DNA from: Phycisphaerales bacterium UBA2402
GTDB lineage: Bacteria > Planctomycetota > Phycisphaerae > Phycisphaerales > UBA1924
Length of the DNA: 17,794 nucleotides
Assembly: GCA_002343715.1 (NCBI GenBank)
Contig: DDSA01000277.1
Span: 1-17,794 of the forward strand
Direction of reading: 5' to 3'
The notes under the pieces are model-generated. The model had not been told where the DNA came from and did not search any database. It was given only the letters and a program-made list of their open reading frames with translations. A program made the position numbers and the translations under genes. Positions 1 through 7,079 of this stretch are shown piece after piece. Every line of letters starts with the position of its first letter. The first letter of the stretch is position 1.

Positions 1-152
1 GCGAGGAAGAACGTCTCGACATCGCCGCCGTCCACGCCGCCGTCCTGGTTCACATCCGCGATCTCCAGGCCCGCCTCCCAGGCGATGAAGAAGGTCTCGA
101 CATCGCCGCCGTCCACGCCGCCGTCGCAGTTGAAATCCGCGTAGCAGGTGCA
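1..152 (-). repeat. Dockerin-coding tandem repeat, copy 1 (truncated by window edge)
   Basis: This encodes CYADFNCDGGVDGGDVETFF and ADVNQDGGVDGGDVETFF, two EF-hand-like calcium-loop motifs. At DNA level a 30-bp stretch is repeated exactly at 15-44 and 96-125, a spacing of 81 bp or 27 codons. The unit recurs in the three following genes, which makes it a dispersed as well as a tandem repeat. Confidence 0.85.
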
Positions 153-2243
153 CTCGGGAACGCTGTAGACTCCGGGCGTGCCGACCTCGCCGGTGCCGGC
201 GGCCCATGAACCGAAATCATCGCCGACTACGGACAGCCGCCACCCGGCGACCTCGTTCTGACCGATCGTCTCGCGGTCGGCTTGACCGCTGCGGTTCTGC
301 GTTCGGATCGTGCCGGGGAAGGTCTGATCCCCGTAGGTCAAGCGGTCCACCAGGGTGCCCGTTTGATCGAACAGGTTGATCTGGTCGTTTCGGGCCAGGT
401 TGTTCCCCGATCCCGTGCCCAGGCCGCCGATGACCTTGACGGCGGGGTCGAGGTTCCACGCGCTCCGGAAGGCCGCGGAGGTCGCCTCGGTGAGAATCAC
501 GGACTCGCCCGGCTGCACCACCCCGAACCCGCTGAGGCTGAACGCCCCGGGGACGAAGTGGTCATCGTCGAAACTCCACCCGTTCATGTCGATCGGTTCT
601 GATGAGACGTTGGTGAACTCGACAAACTCCCCGCTCGTGCCCGAGTACATCCACTCGGTGATGCGCATCCCGCCCGAAGCCCCGAACGTGTACTCGAGCG
701 ACAGGGGCGCCCATTCGGTGCGGGCCGGGCTGAAGGTCATCGACGAGTACGTGTTCGACGCCGTGGCCCCGACGTAGTACGACACGCGCTTGCCGGCGCT
801 GCCGGTCACCGGAAGGACCGCCGAGTACGTGCCCGATCCGTTGTTCACCATCTGCACGGATCGGTAGGTCCCGGTGGGGCTGGGCCGGTAGTACAGGTCC
901 ACGCGGCTCACCGCGCTCCCGTTGGGAGCGACCGCCGCGCTGATCTGCACGATGTCGGTGGGGTCGGGGGTCGGATCGGAGATGGTCACGGAGGAGATCG
1001 TCGGCCCGTTCGCGGCCAGTTCGGCCGCCGCGTTGAGCGTGGAGATGCGCTGCGTGATGAAGGGTTGGATCCCCGGCACCGTGCCACCCGCCAGACCGGA
1101 GTAGGGCAGCGTCACGCTCTGCGTGAAGTTGTTGAGGAAGAGCGTGTGGGAATAGAGTTTTTTCGGGTCGGCCTGGACCGCGGCGCTGATCAGGTCGCGG
1201 GCCGCGGTGAACCGAGGCTCGAAGTACGCCCAGTTGAGATTCGCGCGGAGCGTGCGGTAATGCGCGAAATACCGCCGGCGCGGCTCGCCCGAGTTCAGGA
1301 TGCGGCTCAGCACGGGCTTGGTGGTGGCTGTGAAGTTCAGCGTCGGCGACCAGGTGCCGGCGGTGAAGGTCTCGTTCGCGTCTGTCTGGAGGAGGAAGGT
1401 GCGCCCGTCGGTGGGGTTGCGGTACGTCATGAAGTCCGCGCCCTTGTTGATGTAACTGTCATCGTCGGTCAGCATGTTTTCGCACGCCACCGACCAGATC
1501 GAGGGATCGACCGCGAAGATCGGGTCAATGGTCGTCTGCCAGTTGGCCACCGCCGCGTTCGTCACGGCGTTGCACACCGCGATGTGCGCCGCCCAGGGGT
1601 CGGCCAGGCCGCCGTCGTCCTTGATCTCATAGCCGGTGTACCCCGAGGCCGTCGCGCCGTTGTAGCGCAGCCCCGGCCCGTTAGGGTTGTTGGCGCACTT
1701 GATCCGCAGGCCGCCGGTATCGGCGAAGTGCGTGCTGAGCATCCGCTTGTTGAACTGCTGATAGTTCACATACACGCCCCAGTTCTGCCCGTTGAGCGTC
1801 ACGATCACGTGGTTGGCCCGCGGGTTGGGGATGTACTGGGCCACGAAGTTGTTGTACACCACCTCGCGGCAGAAGGTGGGGTCGCGGAATCCGTTGTTCA
1901 GGTTCAGGCTTTCGTAGCCCAGCAAACTCTGATCCGCGTTCACCGCGTCCATCTCGACATTGAGCGAGAACTTCTCCGACCCGGAGGGGAGCGCGGTGTA
2001 CGACGTGTTCCCGCGGATGCGCACCCCCACGCTCGGGTACGTCACCCCGTCCACCGTCAGGTCGGCCAGGATGTTGATCTGCGGGGCATAGTTCTGCCTC
2101 AGCAGTGTCATCCAGTTCGCATCATGAAACTGAAAGTTCAGCGTCCGCAGCACCGTCGTGTCGTACAGGTCCTGCCCGAGCGACAATCCCCCCACCACCG
2201 AGCCCATGATCCAACCGACGACCCATCCTCGACTGAAGTTCAT
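1..2243 (-). CDS. Secreted CotH-kinase / Ig-like / lamin-tail / dockerin protein (3' end outside window)
   Basis: 747 codons are visible and the frame is still open at the left edge. The start is the ATG at 2243, with AGGAG about nine bases upstream and a signal peptide behind it (hydrophobic core roughly residues 7-22). Residues about 30-400 look like the spore-coat CotH kinase family: GVRIRGNTSY (73-82), a KFSLNVEMD strand (91-99), LNLNNGFRDP (113-122) and HVIVTLNGQNWGVY (145-158). The presumed active-site region is atypical, with TDDDSYIN (259-266) and LLQTDAN (284-290) where relatives usually have N-x-D and YD-x-D. Residues about 415-520 resemble an Ig/FN3-like beta domain. Residues about 524-690 are a lamin-tail (LTD) domain starting MRITEWMYSG. 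Paired dockerin-like EF-hand motifs begin at residue 698. The product is probably exported and surface attached. Its substrate is unknown, and kinase activity is inferred from the family only. The gene follows a second CotH gene in the same orientation, 189 bp away. Confidence 0.85.
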   Translation of the reverse strand, partial: MNFSRGWVVGWIMGSVVGGLSLGQDLYDTTVLRTLNFQFHDANWMTLLRQNYAPQINILADLTVDGVTYPSVGVRIRGNTSYTALPSGSEKFSLNVEMDAVNADQSLLGYESLNLNNGFRDPTFCREVVYNNFVAQYIPNPRANHVIVTLNGQNWGVYVNYQQFNKRMLSTHFADTGGLRIKCANNPNGPGLRYNGATASGYTGYEIKDDGGLADPWAAHIAVCNAVTNAAVANWQTTIDPIFAVDPSIWSVACENMLTDDDSYINKGADFMTYRNPTDGRTFLLQTDANETFTAGTWSPTLNFTATTKPVLSRILNSGEPRRRYFAHYRTLRANLNWAYFEPRFTAARDLISAAVQADPKKLYSHTLFLNNFTQSVTLPYSGLAGGTVPGIQPFITQRISTLNAAAELAANGPTISSVTISDPTPDPTDIVQISAAVAPNGSAVSRVDLYYRPSPTGTYRSVQMVNNGSGTYSAVLPVTGSAGKRVSYYVGATASNTYSSMTFSPARTEWAPLSLEYTFGASGGMRITEWMYSGTSGEFVEFTNVSSEPIDMNGWSFDDDHFVPGAFSLSGFGVVQPGESVILTEATSAAFRSAWNLDPAVKVIGGLGTGSGNNLARNDQINLFDQTGTLVDRLTYGDQTFPGTIRTQNRSGQADRETIGQNEVAGWRLSVVGDDFGSWAAGTGEVGTPGVYSVPECTCYADFNCDGGVDGGDVETFFIAWEAGLEIADVNQDGGVDGGDVETFFL

Positions 2244-2432
2244 GCCGCGGTCTCCTATCATATACCAAACATAGGTGGGGTTCACGTTGCCGAGATTCAC
2301 ATTCGATTCTTCGATTTGGTCCCGATCGGGACCGAACAGAGAACAGAACATGCGCTCAGATTGTGTAAACGGTTGCGGACAAGTGGAATTGCCGGGTGGG
2401 CAAAAATCTCTCCTGGAACTCGGTTCCGGATC
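2244..2432. other. Intergenic region with a 16-bp perfect palindrome at 2318-2333
   Basis: This gap separates the two CotH genes. It contains GGTCCCGATCGGGACC at 2318-2333, about 100 bp after the upstream gene's stop and about 75 bp before the downstream ATG. As RNA it would form a six-pair stem with a GATC loop, but no T-run follows on the minus strand, so it is not a standard rho-independent terminator. A dimeric-regulator operator is equally possible. The only other signal seen is AGGAG before the ATG at 2243. No clear promoter boxes were identified. Confidence 0.4.
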
Positions 2433-5006
2433 TTATCCGCACCCGCCCGCTTCCCACGCGGAAAAGAAGGCGCTCACATCGGACCCGTCGATGCCGCCGT
2501 CTAAATTGAAGTCGGCCTCGGGTGATCCTTCTTCCCACGCGCTGAAGAAGGTATCGACATCCGAACCGTCGATGCCGCCGTCTAAATTGAAATCGCCGGA
2601 GCGGGTGAGTTGTACCAGCACGGCTGTGTCGGAAGCGGGATTCAGCACCGCGCTCCCCGCGTACGTCTCGCCCCCGTCAACGACAAGAGAAGCGCAGAAC
2701 CCCGGACCGGCCTCGGCCGCGATCCGCACCGGCACAGTGCTGAAGTACACCCCGCTCCATGGAAAGACCGATCCTTCCAGGTCGATCGAGTTCACCCGAA
2801 CAGCCGCGTCCGCACCGTGCGGATGCTCGATGGTGAGTGTCCATGTCCCGGGCAGTCCGAAGTTCGACGCGACAGAGGGCCGAAGCAGGCCGTTGCGTGT
2901 CTGGAGAAACTGGGCCAGGCTCTCGAGCCGCGCGACCCACGTGGCGAACAGGACCGGCGCCCGCCACCGATTGATCTGCCCCGTCATCTCGGGCTCCAGC
3001 TCGGCGCGGATCGCGTGCAGTTCGGCCAGCGTCCGCTCGGGCCGGAGATGCGAGTTCATCAGGTCCGCGAGCCGATTCACAAACCGATCACGAGCATCCT
3101 GGTTCCGCATGATGGCGCGGAAGAGTTCCGTGGACCAGTCCGTGCTGTTCAGGATCCGACCCAGCGAATCGACCGACGCGGCCGATGCCGCCGACCATCC
3201 CATGCTCTGGTCCAGATCGTACAAGTTCCACCGCCATCGCCCCTCCGGCGTCCGCGGCCGCCAGTACCTCAGGTTGCCCGCGGGCCAGTCGGTGTTCCCG
3301 CACCAGACCTCCGCCGCGGTGTAGTTCAGGAACTGGTCCACGTCCATGCGCTGTTCCATCTCGGCCATATGGCCCTGCACGGCGAGGTCGTGGGACCGCA
3401 TGTACGCGAACATCTCAACGTAGTGCGAGTTGTCCCCCTCGACGATCGATTCGGGGAGCAGTCCATGCCCTTCCAGGATGTCCACCGCCCCGGGATCGAC
3501 GCCGTGGTGGTTCGCCAGGTAGTACGCGTCGAATCGTTCGCGCACGCCGTGAACACCCCAGTACTCCCCATCGACAAAGACCACCGCGAACCGCGAGGCC
3601 ATCGAGTCCATGTCCCGCCCCGGCAGCACCCGTGCCAGCAGGTCATCGCGGCAGAAGGCATGGAAGAAATCCTGACCCTGGTTGCGCAGAATGATGCGCC
3701 GATGTACGAGCGGCGCGGCATCGCCGAAGATCGGATGGTTGAACACGGTCGCGTGACCCGGCCCGCTGTCGGCGTACACACGAAGGCTCTTCTGCGGCCA
3801 CTGGCGTGTGTACCCGCCGTGGATGCGCAGCCCGATCGACTGAGTGAAGGCCAACACCCCGCCCGGCTCGAAGAACTCGATGTGACCGGGGCGCTCCCAC
3901 TCCGCGCCCGTCTGCGTGTAGTTCGCGGGCCGGGTGGACCAGTGACTCCCCGGGATGAACTGCTCGTCGTAGACACGCCCCGGCACGTAGATGCCCGCGT
4001 CGTACCCGAACAGATGGGATGGATCAGAGACAACAGAGACCACCGGCATGGTGAAGCGCGACGCCACACCCGAACCGACGAAGTAGGTCCGTGTCACGGC
4101 GCGGCTCGGCTCCGCACCCGGCCGGACCGCCATCGCTCGAACCACCGTGGCTTTGAATCCCGTCGTCAGCGGCGGTCGCCAGAGTTCCGGGGTGCATGTC
4201 GGGATCAGGCTGTACACATCGGGCTGACCGCCACGCTGCGCTACGGTCAAAGGCCCGGTGTACAACTCCGAACTCGTTGACGGCTCAGCGCCGTTGAGCG
4301 TGTAGTACACCGCGCCGCCCCCGGGCGGCGGCTCGATCACCAGTTGGAACGATTCGTTGTAGAAACCGGCCGGGTGAGAGACCACCGGCGGCGGCGTCAC
4401 CGCCACATCCCCCGGCGTGTGAACACCCGGGCTGCCGCGATCGCCCTGCCCCGATGTCCACGTCCCCTGCACATCTCCCGGCACCGAGAGACGCCAGCCG
4501 AGGATCGAGTCGGCCCCCAGCGCCGCCGTTGTGCACCAGCCGCTGGCGTTGCGGGCGCGGATCGAACCAGCGATCACCTCATCGCCGTAGGTCAGCCGGT
4601 CTACCAATACGCCTTGTTCGTCGTAGAGATTGATCTCGTCCGACCGTCCGAGGTTGTTCCCGGCCATTACACCGAGTTCTCCGATGATCTTGATCGAGGC
4701 GCCGAGTTGCCACGAGATCCTGAAGGCCGCGGCCGCACCTTCGGTGATCACCGCCGACTCGCCCGGCCCAAGCACCCCGAGACCCCCGATGGGGAACGCA
4801 AGGGGCTGCCGGTGGTTGTCGTCGATACTCCACCCGGCCAGGTCCCGCGCGTGCGCGCCGATGTTGGTGATCTCGATGAACTCCGGCCCGCCCCCGGTGT
4901 ACATGTACTCCGTGATGAGGACCTGGCTCATCGCCGGAGTCGCCCACAAGATGAAGGCCGCACAACTGCGCTGAAGCCAACTCTCCGGCTTTCTGCTGTT
5001 CCACAC
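2433..5006 (-). CDS. Secreted lamin-tail / chitobiase-like / CotH-kinase / dockerin protein
   Basis: I chose the GTG at 5006, giving 857 residues. It has a GAGGTG-like ribosome site just upstream, and it puts a plausible signal peptide at the N-terminus (WLQRSCAAFILWATPAMSQ). The frame stays open to a GTG at 5129, but that 41-residue extension has no signal-peptide character. Domains in order: lamin-tail domain (about 28-190, starting VLITEYMYTGGGPEF); chitobiase/hexosaminidase C-terminal-type domain (about 207-308, with VYYTLNGAEPS); CotH kinase (about 315-700); a small beta-rich domain (about 715-800); and two dockerin-like EF-hand motifs (802-857) ending AWEAGGCG. The CotH active-site region is canonical: E566, N571-x-D573-W-P, N578 and LYD597-L-D599. 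CotH proteins are ATP-dependent kinases of secreted or coat proteins, so this one is expected to act outside the cytoplasm, although the substrate is unknown. It carries the same domain classes as the downstream gene in a different order. Confidence 0.88.
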   Translation of the reverse strand: MWNSRKPESWLQRSCAAFILWATPAMSQVLITEYMYTGGGPEFIEITNIGAHARDLAGWSIDDNHRQPLAFPIGGLGVLGPGESAVITEGAAAAFRISWQLGASIKIIGELGVMAGNNLGRSDEINLYDEQGVLVDRLTYGDEVIAGSIRARNASGWCTTAALGADSILGWRLSVPGDVQGTWTSGQGDRGSPGVHTPGDVAVTPPPVVSHPAGFYNESFQLVIEPPPGGGAVYYTLNGAEPSTSSELYTGPLTVAQRGGQPDVYSLIPTCTPELWRPPLTTGFKATVVRAMAVRPGAEPSRAVTRTYFVGSGVASRFTMPVVSVVSDPSHLFGYDAGIYVPGRVYDEQFIPGSHWSTRPANYTQTGAEWERPGHIEFFEPGGVLAFTQSIGLRIHGGYTRQWPQKSLRVYADSGPGHATVFNHPIFGDAAPLVHRRIILRNQGQDFFHAFCRDDLLARVLPGRDMDSMASRFAVVFVDGEYWGVHGVRERFDAYYLANHHGVDPGAVDILEGHGLLPESIVEGDNSHYVEMFAYMRSHDLAVQGHMAEMEQRMDVDQFLNYTAAEVWCGNTDWPAGNLRYWRPRTPEGRWRWNLYDLDQSMGWSAASAASVDSLGRILNSTDWSTELFRAIMRNQDARDRFVNRLADLMNSHLRPERTLAELHAIRAELEPEMTGQINRWRAPVLFATWVARLESLAQFLQTRNGLLRPSVASNFGLPGTWTLTIEHPHGADAAVRVNSIDLEGSVFPWSGVYFSTVPVRIAAEAGPGFCASLVVDGGETYAGSAVLNPASDTAVLVQLTRSGDFNLDGGIDGSDVDTFFSAWEEGSPEADFNLDGGIDGSDVSAFFSAWEAGGCG
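2436..2603 (-). repeat. Dockerin-coding tandem repeat, copy 2
   Basis: This encodes DFNLDGGIDGSDVDTFFSAW and DFNLDGGIDGSDVSAFFSAW, then EAGGCG and the stop. The Asp/Asn positions of the calcium loop (D1, N3, D5, D9, D12) are kept in both units. The two units are nearly identical to each other at DNA level (for example around 2481-2510 and 2562-2591). Confidence 0.85.
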
Positions 5007-5037
5007 CGTCGCACCTCGTCGCTTGATGTCCGGCGTA

Positions 5038-5065
5038 AGAATAGAAGCCGGGATGATCACTCGAA
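5038..5065 (-). promoter_or_regulatory. Possible promoter of the lamin-tail/CotH gene
   Basis: On the minus strand TTCGAG (5060-5065) and TATTCT (5038-5043) are spaced by 16 bases, a weak sigma-70-like pair. Transcription would begin at about 5030 and give a leader of about 25 bases before the GTG at 5006, in agreement with the start chosen there. Both boxes are poor matches and the call is tentative. Confidence 0.25.
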
Positions 5066-5138
5066 GGAACGTACGAACGGCGTGATGCGCTGTGGAAACG
5101 CGATTCCTGTTTGGCACGTATCGAGACACGCCGGATCA

Positions 5139-5996
5139 TCACACGCACCCGCCCGCCTCCCACGCTGCAAAGAACGTCTCGACATCGACCCCGTCCACCC
5201 CGCCGTCGCGGTTCACATCCGCCGCAAATTCGCCCGCTTCCCACGCCGCGAAGAACGCATCGACATCCGCTCCGTCGATGCCCCCATCCCGATTAAAATC
5301 GGCGAAACAGAACCCCGTGATGACCACTTCATGAGTCCGATACTCGATGGTCATGCCCTCGGGCAGTTCCACTTGGTCGAACTCTCCCAGGATCATCCCC
5401 TGCTCCGCGATGATGATCCTGTACTCGTAGTTCGGGTCCGGCGCCAAGCCGAAGGTCCCCACGCGCAGGTCACCCAGCAGATGCACATCCCCGCCGGTGA
5501 CACGCAGCACGTCATTCTCCTCGCCCTGGTCTCCACCGATATCCAGCTCGACAACACCCGGCACGTTCAATAACCCCGCCACGAAGGAGTTCCGAAACTC
5601 CCCTTCGATCGTGATCACTCCGCGGCCGGTTCCTCCCGGGCTGAGTGTGCCCGCGTTTCGAACTTCGCCCCCATCCGAGACGCTCAATACACCGCTTCCT
5701 TGTACCCTGCCGACCAACCCAACTCCTGAAGAGAAGTGGATCCGCCCACCGCCGAGCGTTGACGTGCCGCCGAGTCGGTGGAAAGTGGAGAATGTCACGG
5801 TATGGGTGCCGACCACCAGGTCACCATTCCACGGCGCGTGCTGGTTGCCGGAGTCAAAGGGAGTGTTGGGAATGAGAGTCGGGTTTCCCGATCCCTCGAT
5901 CGTCAGCGGCCCCGTCGCGGTCACGCGAGACCCGGCCACTGTGGTCAGTTTGTGGTCAATGACACCAAAGCCGCTCAGCACATCGAACTCCCCCAA
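5139..5996 (-). pseudogene. 3' fragment of truncated beta-solenoid/dockerin paralogue (after frameshift)
   Basis: This 285-codon frame carries the C-terminal part of a protein closely related to the product of 7080-10331. Both contain FGLAPDPNYEYRIIIAE, GGDQGEENDVLR and FHRLGG segments, and both finish with two dockerin-like motifs (encoded at 5142-5315) ending AWEAGGCV. The only possible start at its head is a TTG at 5996 inside the homologous region. There is no signal peptide, so it is not a natural gene start. The upstream half continues in another frame (5956-6789). Removing one base from the run of five C on the plus strand (5990-5994) fuses the two halves into ELGEFDVLSGFG, which matches ELGIGDVLSGFG in the paralogue. 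If expressed alone it would lack export information. It could instead be the tail of an intact protein if the extra base is a sequencing error. Confidence 0.75.
5142..5315 (-). repeat. Dockerin-coding tandem repeat, copy 3 (in the damaged paralogue)
   Basis: This encodes CFADFNRDGGIDGADVDAFF and ADVNRDGGVDGVDVETFF, then AWEAGGCV. The calcium-loop residues are intact although the gene is truncated and frameshifted upstream, suggesting that the damage is recent or that this module is homogenised with its neighbours. Confidence 0.8.
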
Positions 5997-6789
5997 GTTC
6001 GATCGGCACCGCGTCGAAGACCGTTCGTGTCGTGGGCGGAAACCCGAACTCCGTCACCGATCGAGGATTGTCCTCCGGGCCAAGCAGGGTGCCGCCCTCG
6101 ATCGTCGTCCGCACGCCGAGGCGTGCCGCGGTGTCCGAACGCAGTTCGACTCGCGCCGAACCAACATGCAAAGAGCCGTTGAGGATGACGGCTCCGCCCA
6201 CGGAGTTGCTGCCCAGGACCAACGTCTCCGACGCGTTGATCGACGCCTCTTCTTCGCTCTCGACCTTGCACGTCACCAGTCCGTGACCGGAGAAGTCGCC
6301 GCCCGCAGCGAAGAGAACCCGTGTGCCCGTGAACTCTCCTCCCGCGCACACCACCGGCCCGTTGAACATCAGCCCGGACCCCGACGGCGACACGACGACG
6401 CCGGGGTTGATCGTCACGGGCGTGCTCAATCCACCGAACCCCGACAACCCGCCCCCGGGGCTGAACGTCAGCCCGTTCGCGAAGATGTGCCCTCCCTCCA
6501 TCGTTACGGTGCCCGCGGCGGACGCGTCCGCATCGAGGACTCGAACCGTCGATGAACCCACGCTCAGCGTGCCGGCGCTGCTGAACCCGTGGACGGGGTT
6601 GAAGGACGAACCGATCTCCAGATCGCCGCCCGTCGCCGTGACCACGCCGCTCGGCTCGATGGTCAAACCCCCGTTCAATCTCCAAGAACCGTTCACAGCA
6701 CACCGAACCTTCATCGCGCCCGGGGCAATCACCGAAACGCTCGAAATCGAAATGCTTCCCGACACCAACGTATCGCGGTCGGTCGTCAC
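5956..6789 (-). pseudogene. 5' fragment of truncated beta-solenoid/dockerin paralogue (before frameshift)
   Basis: This 277-codon frame from a GTG at 6789 matches the middle of the 1083-residue protein encoded at 7080-10331. Shared segments include GGDLEIGS.FN, GTLSVGSSTVRVLD, MFNGPVVC, FAAGGDFSGHG, SEEEASI and TRTVFDAVPIEL. After VPIELG the frame slips and ends in an unrelated tail (GVRCAERLWCH) at a TGA. The rest of the protein resumes in the frame of 5139-5996. Upstream the frame stays open only to a TAG at 6865-6867, and similarity to the paralogue appears to fade around 6830. Roughly the first 600 residues, including the signal peptide, are therefore missing. I read this as a 5'-truncated and frameshifted duplicate. 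A non-classical short protein is a weaker alternative. Confidence 0.7.
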
Positions 6790-6830
6790 CGTGCCGTCGT
6801 TCAGCGTGACGGCCGCTCCGGGGTGAACAA

Positions 6831-7079
6831 GGCCAGCAGAATCACGGGCACGAAATACAGACCCCTACGCGAGTCATCGCTCGCTGGCATACACCAATCG
6901 TTCCGTGACAAACCCGAAGGCGCCGGCGATCGCCCGACTCGACTTGTCGCGGATCGAACAGCCCGCGGCTCTCCGAATCGCGCTCGCGCCGGTAGTGTGT
7001 CTACCGATCCGGTTGTGGTGTATGGCACGTGGACGGGAGTTCCGGATGTCGTCCTCTGATCGGTGCCGGGCCTGGACTG
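6831..7079. other. Gene-free spacer between the beta-solenoid gene and its damaged copy
   Basis: I find no supported gene or RNA here. A short minus-strand frame (6801-7028) has one hydrophobic patch (YFVPVILLALF) but no ribosome site and no recognisable similarity. A short inverted repeat, GCGAG/CTCGC, lies at 6869-6884. The missing N-terminal part of the damaged paralogue is not recognisable in this stretch. Confidence 0.4.

Noticed and set aside
15..125. Tandem direct repeat resembling a short CRISPR-like array
   Set aside because: There are only two units at an 81-bp spacing, fully explained by in-frame dockerin motif coding.
1065..2504. Long plus-strand open frame opposite the left CotH gene
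   Set aside because: It is antisense to a gene with clear domains. Its composition is Arg/Val/His-rich, as expected from reading GC-rich coding sequence backwards, and it has no recognisable motif.
2610..4280. Long plus-strand open frame opposite the second CotH gene
   Set aside because: It shadows a well-supported minus-strand gene. It is Arg/Pro-rich with no domain signal.
5007..5129. N-terminal extension of the lamin-tail/CotH protein to a GTG at 5129
   Set aside because: The extra 41 residues show no signal-peptide character. The GTG at 5006 has a better ribosome site and exposes a proper signal sequence.
6801..7028. Short minus-strand frame with a hydrophobic patch near its end, possibly a lost signal peptide
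   Set aside because: The patch is not at an N-terminus, no ribosome site is present, and it is in a different frame from the truncated paralogue without similarity to the intact protein's start.
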